Origin: Spirochaetia bacterium 38H-sp
Lineage (GTDB): Bacteria; Spirochaetota; Spirochaetia; Winmispirales; Winmispiraceae
Direction: 5' to 3'
Assembly: GCA_039023545.1 (NCBI GenBank)
Contig: JBCHKQ010000001.1
Location: forward strand, 310,001 to 374,000
Length of the DNA: 64,000 bases
The position numbers and the translations under genes are program-made. The notes beneath the pieces are model-generated. The model made no database searches, was not told where the DNA came from, and saw only the letters and a program-made list of their open reading frames with translations. Below, piece after piece: positions 9,212-17,043 of the stretch. Position 1 is the first letter of the stretch. The number at the start of each line of letters is the position of its first letter.

Positions 9212-9219
9212 AAAAACCC

Positions 9220-10056
9220 CTACACATCCAAATCTTCTGGCACACCTCCGATAAGTCTCCCTGCCTCAAAAGCAAGCAAAAAACCTCCGCCAGGCTTCAT
9301 AATATCAACTCCCTGTCCCTTAAGCAACTTGGCAAGAAAATCAGCCTGTTCCAAAGAAGATAAAGTACCCACATATGTCTTAGAAAAAGGCGTCTTAGAA
9401 TGAAAAAACTTAACCCCTGCAAAAATAGGAATATCATATAACAATTTTTTTTGCAAAGTCTCCGATTCAAGAATAATAGCAGTCTGCGCACCAATCTCCA
9501 CAAGAGAAGAAAGAACGGCCTCATCCGTTCCCTCTTCATTGACGCATAGAATAAAAGCAAAGTTACCCCTCTTTCCTACCTTTGTAAGCGGCACTACATC
9601 TGCCTCGGCAAGCACAGAGCGAAAAACCTCCACATCCTGAGCAAGAATAAGCTTATTCCTTATATTTTCATCCTTTAAAATTCTTGACAACTTTGCGAGA
9701 ACCTGCAGGTATTGCATCCCCTGCTCGGCCGGGAAAAGAAAACAAAACACCAGCCTCACAGGCCTTCCATCCATGCTTGCATATTTCATTCCCTCCGGAA
9801 TAGTTGCAGCAAGCACACATGCATTCTTAAGCCCTTCCATCTTACAGTGAGGAATCGCAATCCCCTCACCGATACCTGTTGTAGCTTGTTTTTCCCTATC
9901 CACAAGCTCTGCCACAACCGCATCACGTAGTTCATCAGGAAGCAAACCCGCATCACAAGCCTTATCTACAAGCACAGAAAACAGCTCTTCCTTCTTCTTA
10001 TAAGCCCCCAGATTAAGGAAAACCCCCTCAGGTTTCAAATAATCAATAACAAACAT
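9220..10056 (-). CDS. PTS EIIA (fructose/Ntr type) domain protein with extra C-terminal domain
   Basis: 278 residues. Residues ~1-150 are a PTS_EIIA_2 domain with the phospho-accepting histidine in GEGIAIPHCKMEGL (~residue 70). The rest (~155-278, GNFAFILCVNEEGTDEAVL to LAFEAGRLIGG) is a separate alpha/beta domain that I cannot assign. No EIIB, EIIC, HPr or EI gene is nearby, so a regulatory role is more likely than sugar uptake. It lies between a cation antiporter (89 nt upstream, with a repeat element between) and dnaX (8 nt downstream). EIIA-Ntr proteins are known to control K+ transport, which fits the antiporter neighbour. Confidence 0.85.
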   Translation of the reverse strand: MFVIDYLKPEGVFLNLGAYKKKEELFSVLVDKACDAGLLPDELRDAVVAELVDREKQATTGIGEGIAIPHCKMEGLKNACVLAATIPEGMKYASMDGRPVRLVFCFLFPAEQGMQYLQVLAKLSRILKDENIRNKLILAQDVEVFRSVLAEADVVPLTKVGKRGNFAFILCVNEEGTDEAVLSSLVEIGAQTAIILESETLQKKLLYDIPIFAGVKFFHSKTPFSKTYVGTLSSLEQADFLAKLLKGQGVDIMKPGGGFLLAFEAGRLIGGVPEDLDV

Positions 10057-10109
10057 AAACCCCTCCTAAAATAAAAATTAGTAAAAGAGGACAAAAAATC
10101 AATAAAAGA

Positions 10110-10147
10110 ACCGAACGGCATACCTGCAAAAGCAGGCATGCCTTTTT
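10110..10147 (+). repeat. ACCGAACG-hairpin element 1
   Basis: ACCGAACG at 10110-10117, then stem GGCAT-a-CCTGC / GCAGG-c-ATGCC (10117-10142, one mismatch, AAAA loop), then TTTTT. It lies just after the antiporter stop (minus strand) and before the EIIA gene. Relative to the antiporter the order is hairpin, then CGTTCGGT. Confidence 0.8.
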
Positions 10148-11285
10148 AATCATTCTGATATGCAAGTTTTAACAAAGGAGGAGGCAAAATAGCAGTAACA
10201 ACAACAATAAGAACAGTTATAGAAAATTCAACATGAGTAAAAATCCCTCTGTCCATAGCCATAGACGCAACAATAAGGGCGACCTCTCCTCTAGGAATCA
10301 TACCAATACCCACACGCAAAGACTCAAGCCATGAAAATCCCCCCAGCTTAGCACCAAGGCCTGAGCCAATGAGCTTGGAAAAAAGAGCAAGAATAACAAG
10401 CAAAACAATAAAAATAGGATCACCGGATATGCCCTCAACATAAGTCTCAAGACCAATGTTTATAAAGAAGATAGAAACAAAAAAGCTCTGTCCCAAATCA
10501 TCTATACCCTCGAGCACAGTACGCTTAAACTCCGTTTGCCCAAGATAGAGACCTGCAAGATATGCCCCGGTAATCTCTGCAACACCAACCTGCTCTGCAG
10601 CCCAGGCAAAAACAAAACACAAAGCGATACCTATGGTAACAACAGCCTTTTCTATGTTTGTCCTGCGGGAAATTTCCATAAAAGGCCTAAACAAAAAATT
10701 ACCAATAAGAAAAGTACCTACAAAATAAAGAACAACCTTTGCAATAACCAGCCAGATAGATTCTCCACCACCAAAAACTGCAAACACAAAAGTAAGAATA
10801 AGAAAGCCAATAACATCATCAATAACAGCAGCACCCATTATAGTGGTACCTTCTGGAGATCTCAGACGATTGAGATCTATAAGAGCCATAACAGTAACAC
10901 TCACACTTGTTGCAGTAAGCATGGTAGCCATTATGGCAGCCTTAGAAGGCCCACCGCCAAAATACATGACAAGAGCCATACCCCCTACAAAAGGGAGAAT
11001 AACACCACCCAAAGCAACAAGAGAAGACACTTTTCCCTGCCTTCTCAACTGAGCAACATCGGTTTCAAGCCCAGCAGCAAACAAAAGGAAAATAACACCA
11101 AGCCTTGCCAGCCAGGAAATAGCCACATCCTCCTCCAGAAAACCAAAACCAGAAGGCCCCAGAAGAAGACCAGCGAGGAGCATGCCCAACACAGGAGGCA
11201 TTTTTAACCTGACAAACAAAGCAGAACCATATTTTGCAAGAATAAGAATAATAGCAAGATGAATCAGAACATGCTCATTGGACAC
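10146..11285 (-). CDS. CPA2-family monovalent cation:proton antiporter (KefB/NapA-like)
   Basis: 379 residues, 11-13 predicted membrane helices and no C-terminal TrkA domain. The paired aspartates in GAAVIDDVIGFLIL (~residue 155) are the ion-binding signature of CPA2 exchangers, and TMLTATSVSVTVMALIDL is the typical unwound-helix region. It likely exchanges Na+ or K+ for H+ across the inner membrane. The start is GTG at 11285 with GGAG six bases upstream. The gene is 68 nt downstream of the SRP RNA and upstream of the EIIA gene, suggesting EIIA control of this transporter. Confidence 0.88.
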   Translation of the reverse strand: MSNEHVLIHLAIILILAKYGSALFVRLKMPPVLGMLLAGLLLGPSGFGFLEEDVAISWLARLGVIFLLFAAGLETDVAQLRRQGKVSSLVALGGVILPFVGGMALVMYFGGGPSKAAIMATMLTATSVSVTVMALIDLNRLRSPEGTTIMGAAVIDDVIGFLILTFVFAVFGGGESIWLVIAKVVLYFVGTFLIGNFLFRPFMEISRRTNIEKAVVTIGIALCFVFAWAAEQVGVAEITGAYLAGLYLGQTEFKRTVLEGIDDLGQSFFVSIFFINIGLETYVEGISGDPIFIVLLVILALFSKLIGSGLGAKLGGFSWLESLRVGIGMIPRGEVALIVASMAMDRGIFTHVEFSITVLIVVVTAILPPPLLKLAYQND

Positions 11286-11353
11286 AAAAGACTCCGCAGA
11301 ATATTATTACAGAAATATTAACACAAAGATAATGACAATACCAGCAAAAAAAA

Positions 11354-11449
11354 CTGCCAGGCTTGACCTGCACACACAATCCGTGCCTACCGCTGCTTCC
11401 TTCCGGACCTGACGGGGTTTGGCAAGACTATGTTGCAGGGGCCTGACAG
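11354..11449 (-). ncRNA. ffs: Small bacterial SRP RNA (4.5S type)
   Basis: About 96 nt. The conserved apical loop is present on the minus strand (GTCAGGTCCGGAAGGAAG then CAGCGGTA), which is the Ffh-binding site. The ends CTGTCAGGC and GCCTGGCAG pair over 9 bp, and eight T follow, so the closing stem also acts as terminator. No Alu domain. Its 5' end is only 2 nt from the 3' end of tRNA-Ser(GGA), so both are processed from one transcript. Confidence 0.96.
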
Positions 11450-11451
11450 AA

Positions 11452-11539
11452 CGGAGAGAGGGGGATTCGAACCCCCGGTACCCGGTTAGGGTACACACGC
11501 TTTCCAAGCGTGCACCTTCGGCCTCTCGGTCATCTCTCC
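11452..11539 (-). tRNA. tRNA-Ser(GGA)
   Basis: 88 nt with a long variable arm (class II). Acceptor GGAGAGA/TCTCTCC, discriminator G, anticodon loop TTGGAAA (anticodon GGA), T loop GGTTCGAATCC. CCA is not encoded. It is directly upstream of ffs. Confidence 0.97.
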
Positions 11540-11554
11540 AAAAAGATTAGCAAG

Positions 11555-11583
11555 ATTATAGAGAAAAGATTGCATAAAATCAA
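11555..11583 (-). promoter_or_regulatory. Promoter of tRNA-Ser(GGA)-ffs
   Basis: On the minus strand TTGATT (11583-11578), 17-nt spacer, TATAAT (11560-11555), ending 15 nt before the tRNA. Confidence 0.7.
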
Positions 11584-11601
11584 GCACAAAGGAGCATAAT
11601 C

Positions 11602-11664
11602 TTTTACACAAGATGTACTGTGAATTTCACCGGATTTATTCACAATTTCCACAGGTTTTCCACA
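11602..11664. promoter_or_regulatory. Cluster of DnaA-box-like 9-mers upstream of the SRP RNA promoter
   Basis: On the + strand: TTTTACACA (11602-11610), TTATTCACA (11636-11644, full match to TTATNCACA), ATTTCCACA (11645-11653) and TTTTCCACA (11656-11664). All have the same orientation and lie 20-80 bp upstream of the tRNA-Ser(GGA)/ffs promoter, 48 kb from dnaA. The rest of the 244-nt gap 11540-11783 is AT-rich with nothing else recognised. Confidence 0.4.
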
Positions 11665-11783
11665 AACAGAGAATGTAAAATTATACTAAAAGCTTTTTTC
11701 AAATAAAAACCAAAGGTTCTCTAAGCCAAAGATTCTTATCAGACAGGAAAGAGAGATGTTTTAGCTTGATATGGTTATTCAAT

Positions 11784-11874
<91 letters not shown>

Positions 11875-11883
11875 GAATGATAG

Positions 11884-11957
11884 CGTGCCCAGGAGGACTC
11901 GAACCTCCGGCCTTTAGATCCGCAATCTAACGCTCTATCCACCTGAGCTATGGGCAC
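11884..11957 (-). tRNA. tRNA-Arg(GCG)
   Basis: 74 nt. Acceptor GTGCCCA/TGGGCAC, anticodon stem TTAGA/TCTAA with loop TTGCGGA, so the anticodon is GCG (codons CGC, CGU). Most bacteria use ACG edited to ICG for this box. Discriminator G, no encoded CCA. Confidence 0.95.
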
Positions 11958-11970
11958 ATAAAAAGAAAAA

Positions 11971-12057
11971 CGGAGAGGGAGGGATTCGAACCCTCGGTAC
12001 CCGTAAGGGTACAACTCCTTAGCAGGGAGCCCGATTCGGCCGCTCTCGCACCTCTCC
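11971..12057 (-). tRNA. tRNA-Ser(GCT)
   Basis: 87 nt, class II. Acceptor GGAGAGG/CCTCTCC, discriminator G, anticodon loop CTGCTAA (GCT, reads AGC/AGU), variable arm GTACCCTTACGGGTAC. No encoded CCA. Confidence 0.96.
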
Positions 12058-12077
12058 AAAATAAATTATAGCTTAAC

Positions 12078-12162
12078 CGGAGAGGGTGGGATTCGAACCC
12101 ACGGAACCTTGCGGTTCAACGGTTTTCAAGACCGCCTCCTTCAACCACTCGGACACCTCTCC
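12078..12162 (-). tRNA. tRNA-Ser(TGA)
   Basis: 85 nt, class II. Acceptor GGAGAGG/CCTCTCC, discriminator G, anticodon loop CTTGAAA (TGA), variable arm GAACCGCAAGGTTC. First tRNA of the cluster. Confidence 0.96.
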
Positions 12163-12176
12163 TCCTGTGGTAAATA

Positions 12177-12206
12177 ACTATAGACAAAAATAATGTTCCT
12201 TGTCAA
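12177..12206 (-). promoter_or_regulatory. Promoter of the tRNA cluster
   Basis: Minus strand TTGACA (12206-12201), 18-nt spacer, TATAGT (12182-12177), 14 nt before tRNA-Ser(TGA). Confidence 0.7.
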
Positions 12207-12212
12207 CCAAAC

Positions 12213-12244
12213 AAAAGCAGTGCCCTGCGGGCGCTGCGTTCGGT
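12213..12244 (-). repeat. ACCGAACG-hairpin element 2
   Basis: Minus strand: ACCGAACG (12244-12237), 9-bp stem CAGCGCCC.../...GGGCACTGC (12237-12217, one G-T pair), then TTTTG. It lies after the stop of the minus gene 12253-12807 in the orientation expected for a terminator of that gene. Confidence 0.8.
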
Positions 12245-12252
12245 TTATTTTT

Positions 12253-12807
12253 TTAAAATTTTAATATGGCCGGTATGTGATATTCTACTCCTACATTTAT
12301 CAATAGTGACTCCTGATATATGCTGTCAACTGTAAGCATAAAGCTCTTGTAGATGAGGGTCGCCCCAGCGGATGTCCCGCTGTATAGGCCGTCACCTATG
12401 TCTATAAGTGTGCCAATATTTATGCCAAAGGAAAAGCCGCCAAAGTCGCCTACCCTTATGCCTGCTTTTAGATGGGATGACCAGGGAGTCTTTTGGTCAC
12501 CGCTGCTGTTATCAGTAAATATGGCCTGAATGATTCTAAAAGTGCCGGTATATCCCAATACTGCATTGATTTTTTCTATGATAGGAGTATGAAGGATAAT
12601 TCCCATATCAAGGCCAAGGAGTCCTGCTGTAACTGTGCCTGCTTCTTGCGAGGATACAAACCAAAAGTTGCCAAACAGTGTAGAGACTCCAAAATTGAGG
12701 TCAATTGCAGATTGATATGATTGGGGCTGTTTTTTTTCCTGTCCTTCTTGTGCAAAGAGCATAAGGCCAGTTATAAGCAGCAGAATTGCTATTATTTTTT
12801 TTGCCAT
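12253..12807 (-). CDS. Exported protein of the LolCDE-like operon, probable beta-barrel
   Basis: 184 residues with a clear signal peptide (MAKKIIAILLLITGLMLFA, cleavage near AQE). The mature part is made of short alternating hydrophobic strands (LDMGIILHTPIIEKINAVLGYTG, GGFSFGINIGTLIDIG) and ends in an aromatic residue (PAILKF), as expected for a small outer-membrane barrel. No family recognised. It is the last gene of the minus operon starting at 18710 (47 nt after the second permease) and is followed by element 2. Confidence 0.55.
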   Translation of the reverse strand: MAKKIIAILLLITGLMLFAQEGQEKKQPQSYQSAIDLNFGVSTLFGNFWFVSSQEAGTVTAGLLGLDMGIILHTPIIEKINAVLGYTGTFRIIQAIFTDNSSGDQKTPWSSHLKAGIRVGDFGGFSFGINIGTLIDIGDGLYSGTSAGATLIYKSFMLTVDSIYQESLLINVGVEYHIPAILKF

Positions 12808-12854
12808 ATTATTACTATACTACTTCTGCTTCTTTCTTTCCATTTTTGGGCTGT

Positions 12855-14084
12855 TTATCTTGTTTCTCTCATTGCATCCGCTATTATGAGTTTTGCCGCG
12901 CGTCTTGCAGGGCTTATGCTGCCAAGAATAGAGATGATTATGACTACAGCTGCAGAGCTTATAAAGTCATACCATCTGTAGTCTCCGTAAAATCTTCTTC
13001 CAAAGGGCATGGGCATGTTTTCCGGTAGATACTTCGCTATGTTTATTCCTTTTGTAGAAATATACCAGACTATACCAAGACTCAGGATAAATCCTGTTGC
13101 GGATGACAGGAGGGCGAGTGCCGAAGATTCTGCGAGTATCATATTTTTGAGTGTGCCTTGCTTCATACCTATTGCTCTGAGTGTTGCTAGTTCTTTGATT
13201 CTTTCCTGTACAGACATAGAGAATGCGTTTACGATGTTGGCTGCCGTGAGTATAAAAAGTATTATGGCAAAAACAACAAAGGAGCCACTGTCTGTTTTTA
13301 CTGCCTGCACAAGTGCTTTTGCAAAATCCTGCCAAGGATATGCTCTGTAGGGTGTGTCTGCTATGCTTTTCTGTATTTCTGCCAGAGCCTTTTCTTGACT
13401 AATGTTCTCTTTTTTTCTTATGACAAGATTTATCACTGCATTATCGAGTCCTGTAAGCTGCTGGATAGTCTCTATGTCCGCATATACCATATTGTCATCC
13501 ATTGCAGGATAACCAAACTCAAAAGTGCCCAATAGTCTTAAGGGCATTATGTCATCAACTCTATATTTGTTTCTAATAGTAAGGATTATCATGTCACCGA
13601 CGGATACTCCTAGTTTTTTTGCAAGTCCTTTGCCCAAGATAAGCCCTGCCTGAGAGTCAAAATACTTACCATCCGTTATAACTTTTTTTATTCTTGTTAT
13701 ATTCTGCTCGTATCCAGGGTCTATTGCTCTAAGGATTGTATATAGTTTCTTGCCTTTATATGATATGCTTGCTGGTATATCTATCCTTCCACTTACTTCC
13801 GCAACGCTGTCTAGTGATGCCAGCTTTTTTCTAAGCTGTGCATAGTTTTGTACTGCATATTCCATAGGTATTCTGGGTTTATCTTTAAGATAATCTGGAT
13901 GATAAACCTGTATATGAGCGGTATCAAAGTCATTGATATTCTTGAATATTGTAGAAAAATATCCTCTAACCCAGCCTATGCCAAAAACAAGTACAACATA
14001 ACTGATTATAAGAGCTATCATGATAAGAATGCTTCTTCTTTTGTTTCTCACTGTGTTTCTAAACCCAAGCCATAGCGTATACAT
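12855..14084 (-). CDS. ABC transporter permease, FtsX/MacB/LolC-E family
   Basis: 409 residues. One N-terminal membrane helix (residues ~17-38), a large periplasmic MacB_PCD-like domain (~40-270) and three C-terminal helices within the FtsX domain (FVVFAIILFILTAANIVNAF, LALLSSATGFILSLGIVWYI, AAVVIIISILGSISPARRAAK). KELATLRAIGMKQGTLKNMI is the conserved cytoplasmic coupling segment. Such permeases work by mechanotransmission, typically lipoprotein release or export. RBS AGGAGG. It follows the paralogous permease by 8 nt. Confidence 0.88.
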   Translation of the reverse strand: MYTLWLGFRNTVRNKRRSILIMIALIISYVVLVFGIGWVRGYFSTIFKNINDFDTAHIQVYHPDYLKDKPRIPMEYAVQNYAQLRKKLASLDSVAEVSGRIDIPASISYKGKKLYTILRAIDPGYEQNITRIKKVITDGKYFDSQAGLILGKGLAKKLGVSVGDMIILTIRNKYRVDDIMPLRLLGTFEFGYPAMDDNMVYADIETIQQLTGLDNAVINLVIRKKENISQEKALAEIQKSIADTPYRAYPWQDFAKALVQAVKTDSGSFVVFAIILFILTAANIVNAFSMSVQERIKELATLRAIGMKQGTLKNMILAESSALALLSSATGFILSLGIVWYISTKGINIAKYLPENMPMPFGRRFYGDYRWYDFISSAAVVIIISILGSISPARRAAKLIIADAMRETR

Positions 14085-14092
14085 GTTTCCTC

Positions 14093-15322
14093 CTAGATAT
14101 AGGTGAGAGACTGATAGATAGTTTTTTTTGATGCAACAAAGCCCGCATATAGAGATGCAAATATCGCAAGAAGAATTCCACTTGCTATATTAAGAATCAG
14201 GTTTTGAGCAGTTATTACAAAGGTAAAAGATGAGCTCATAAGATAGTCAGAAAGTTCTTCTATTCCGCTTATGGGGTTTACAGAAAAGAACCAAATTAGT
14301 GGCAAAGAAATAAAAAGACCCAGGGCTGTTCCTATTACACCCTCTACAGATCCTTCCATAACTATAAGCCCAAGCAGTTTTTTTCTGGTAAGCCCTATCG
14401 CTCTTAATGTGCCATATTCTCGTATCCTGTCAAAAACATTCATCAGAATTGCGTTTGCAATGAGCGAGCCTCCAACAATAAGGACAACAAGATTCATAAA
14501 GATAAGAACGACATCCACCATGTCCATTATAACGGCAAAACCACCGTTTATTTCTTTCCATGTTTGCATATCGAGTTGTATGTCAGGATGAGTCTTAAAA
14601 AAAGAAGTCTTTACCATATCCGCATAGCTTTTATCCTGACACAAAAGTCTTATCTCCGTGACAGAATCGCCGGTTCCGGCAAGCTCCTGAGCAGTGGAGA
14701 GTTGTATAAAGACTGTACCTTCATCAAAAGTATCAGAGCTTGTTTTAAATATTCCATCCACAGAAAAGTCCAGATAATAGGCTTCTCCTATAGCACCTTC
14801 TACTATAAGAGAAAGGATATCTCCCAACTTTACATCAAGTAGTTCTGCAAGCCTCTGAGATATCAATATACTTTTTTTATACGGCAGAAAAGCTCCTCCA
14901 ATAAGACCTTCTCTTACCTGAGAGTAAAAACTCGTATTTCTATCTGTTCCTACTACCTCTACGGCAAGATCTCTGCTCTCTTTTTCCCAATCAATAGGAA
15001 CAGAAACAGCCAAAGCTCCCAGCTTGAGAAAACCTTCTGCGGATACGACAAAACTGTTTTCTTTAAGTTCTTCTGCTATCTCTTTCCAGTTATCAATTCT
15101 TTTTTCCAGACCAAGCGGATTAATCTGTTCTTTATATCCTTTTGCATAAACTACGATATGACCTGTGTTTTTGGTAAGAGATTTAAAAAAGTTTACTCTC
15201 ATACCGTCAAACATTGCTCCCATTATTTCCAGGGCAAACACGGATATGGCTATTGCCAGTATAATCAAGACAGTACGTTTCTTATGTCTGCTTAAAGACA
15301 AGATCGCCATTTTAAGAAACAT
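14093..15322 (-). CDS. ABC transporter permease, FtsX/MacB/LolC-E family
   Basis: 409 residues, the same architecture and exactly the same length as its downstream neighbour. N-terminal helix, periplasmic domain, and a C-terminal FtsX domain with VVLIFMNLVVLIVGGSLIANAI and the coupling segment REYGTLRAIGLTRKKLLGLI. The two permeases probably form the LolC/LolE-like heterodimer. The start overlaps the ATPase stop by 11 nt. Confidence 0.88.
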   Translation of the reverse strand: MFLKMAILSLSRHKKRTVLIILAIAISVFALEIMGAMFDGMRVNFFKSLTKNTGHIVVYAKGYKEQINPLGLEKRIDNWKEIAEELKENSFVVSAEGFLKLGALAVSVPIDWEKESRDLAVEVVGTDRNTSFYSQVREGLIGGAFLPYKKSILISQRLAELLDVKLGDILSLIVEGAIGEAYYLDFSVDGIFKTSSDTFDEGTVFIQLSTAQELAGTGDSVTEIRLLCQDKSYADMVKTSFFKTHPDIQLDMQTWKEINGGFAVIMDMVDVVLIFMNLVVLIVGGSLIANAILMNVFDRIREYGTLRAIGLTRKKLLGLIVMEGSVEGVIGTALGLFISLPLIWFFSVNPISGIEELSDYLMSSSFTFVITAQNLILNIASGILLAIFASLYAGFVASKKTIYQSLTYI

Positions 15323-15989
15323 GGTCCATCTCCCCGTCTTTGAGTCTTATAGTTCTTTTTGCATATTTCATTACTGCAGGGTCATGAGTAGAAAATACAA
15401 AACTTACTCCTTCTTCTTTATTAAGCCTTTTCATCTCTTCCATGATATGTCCGCCGGTTACAGAATCCAGATTTGCCGTAGGTTCGTCAGCTATTATCAA
15501 CCTGGGCTTATGTACAAGAGCTCTGGCAATCGCAACACGCTGTCTTTGACCTCCAGAGAGTTCATCCGGTTTGTGCTCTGCAAAGTCAGCAAGCCCCACA
15601 AGCTCTACAAGGAAATTAACTCTTTTTTTTCTTTCTGCTGCTGGAATCCTTGCAAGAACAAGAGGAAGCTCAATATTTTCCACAACATTTAAGACAGGCA
15701 CCAGATTAAAGGTCTGAAATATAAAACCTATATTCTTGAGCCTCATAAGTGCTTCTTGGTCGTCGGAAAGTCCTGCGACATCCCTTCCATCAAACAGGAC
15801 ATTACCTGATGTCGGCTTATCTATGCATCCTATTATGTTTAGCAGAGTAGTTTTCCCACAACCTGACGGCCCTACAATGGATAAAAAATCCCCTTCTTCT
15901 ATAGAAAAACTTATCCCTTTTAAGGCATGCACTATTGTCTTACCAAGATGATAATTCTTCTTGACATCTTCTAATACAATAAACCCCAT
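15312..15989 (-). CDS. ABC transporter ATP-binding protein (LolD/MacB type)
   Basis: 225 residues. Walker A GPSGCGKTT (~residue 39), Q-loop in FIFQTFNLVPVLNVVENIELP, signature LSGGQRQRVAIARALVHKP, Walker B LIIADEPTANLDS and H-loop FSTHDP. Length and FQTFNLVPVLNVVENI fit the LolD/MacB/FtsE family. It energises the two permeases encoded downstream. Together with a LolA-like protein upstream, the set suggests a dedicated lipoprotein or envelope-component export route. Confidence 0.92.
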   Translation of the reverse strand: MGFIVLEDVKKNYHLGKTIVHALKGISFSIEEGDFLSIVGPSGCGKTTLLNIIGCIDKPTSGNVLFDGRDVAGLSDDQEALMRLKNIGFIFQTFNLVPVLNVVENIELPLVLARIPAAERKKRVNFLVELVGLADFAEHKPDELSGGQRQRVAIARALVHKPRLIIADEPTANLDSVTGGHIMEEMKRLNKEEGVSFVFSTHDPAVMKYAKRTIRLKDGEMDHVS

Positions 15990-16005
15990 AAAACCTCCAA
16001 AAATA

Positions 16006-17037
16006 TCAATAACTAACCGTAAATTTTAAATCTGCAATAAAGTCATACGGCCATAAGCCATAAAAACTGCCATCCTTTCCCACAGGCAAAGAAAAACCAA
16101 CCCTGCAATCTGTCTTATTACCAGGTAAAAACCCAAGCCCAATCGTAATTATTGCACTCTTGCTATCAGCCTCCCAGACAAGCGATTCTTCAAGAACATA
16201 TCTGTCCCATATAGTCCAATCCGTATGAGAAATAACAGAAAAATACCTTGCATAATCCGTAAACAGTTTATCTTGCTGATAAAACAACTCTGTAATCAGC
16301 ACAAGAGATGACCACTCGCCATACCAATCCCATTCGGAAGAAAGCATATAGCACCAAGCGTCTTCACCCTTATCCCAGGCAAACTCGGAAGAAAAAACAA
16401 ACACCCCCAAAGGAAAGCTAAACCATCCACCAAAGCGTTCATCATCCGAATCCAGCCATATCCCTGACAACCCTATCTCAACACTGTCCATAAAAAAACC
16501 ATCCACATATCCGGCATATCCAAGCCCAGAAATAATATTGGAGCTTAAACCATAAACAACATCTGTAAGCACCATGAGTGCACCACTATAATCCGCCCCA
16601 GCGGCCCATCTTACGGATAAACCGTCACGCCCTACAGACTCATCTCCGGAAATTCTATGTATAGAATCTACAGGATGTATGGAATAACAGACCCCAAGAG
16701 GCAAAACCTGCCTTCCTGCGTAAAAACGCAGAAAATCACCTGCACTTACAGAGACAAAAGCCTCATAGAGCTCCCAGGAATAAACCAGCTTATAATCCTC
16801 CTGTAAGGATAAAAATACCCCCATCCTCATATAAGCCTTTCCAGCATCATCTCCGCTATAAAAAACGAGCTTTGTACCATAACTTGATGAAAGCGACTCC
16901 ATACCCATAACAGATTCAAAAGACTTATCAACACTCTTATAAGAAAAAGAAGAAAAAACAGAGCCAGAAAAAGACTGTGCATAGACACTCAGCAATATGA
17001 AAAAAAACATTCCGGCAAATACCAACTTCTTTGCCAT
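16006..17037 (-). CDS. Exported probable outer-membrane protein of the LolCDE-like operon
   Basis: 343 residues, signal peptide MAKKLVFAGMFFFILLSVYA cleaved before QSF. The mature part is rich in Trp, Tyr, Ser and Gly with amphipathic strands (DDAGKAYMRMGVFLSLQEDYKLVYSW) and ends in FTVSY, so an outer-membrane barrel is likely. FYAGRQVLPLGVCYSIHPVDSIHR may be a conserved plug or strand pair. No named family. RBS GAGGTAGA; 6 nt after the LolA-like gene and 16 nt before the ATPase gene. Confidence 0.6.
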   Translation of the reverse strand: MAKKLVFAGMFFFILLSVYAQSFSGSVFSSFSYKSVDKSFESVMGMESLSSSYGTKLVFYSGDDAGKAYMRMGVFLSLQEDYKLVYSWELYEAFVSVSAGDFLRFYAGRQVLPLGVCYSIHPVDSIHRISGDESVGRDGLSVRWAAGADYSGALMVLTDVVYGLSSNIISGLGYAGYVDGFFMDSVEIGLSGIWLDSDDERFGGWFSFPLGVFVFSSEFAWDKGEDAWCYMLSSEWDWYGEWSSLVLITELFYQQDKLFTDYARYFSVISHTDWTIWDRYVLEESLVWEADSKSAIITIGLGFLPGNKTDCRVGFSLPVGKDGSFYGLWPYDFIADLKFTVSY

Positions 17038-17043
17038 ATTAAT

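Noticed and set aside
10536..11207. Long + strand ORF (223 codons) inside the antiporter gene
   Set aside because: Lys/Thr/Asn/Ser-rich shadow of a strongly hydrophobic membrane protein on the other strand; no RBS and no domain. Similar shadows at 11775-12059, 40942-41424 and 41565-42089 were also dropped.
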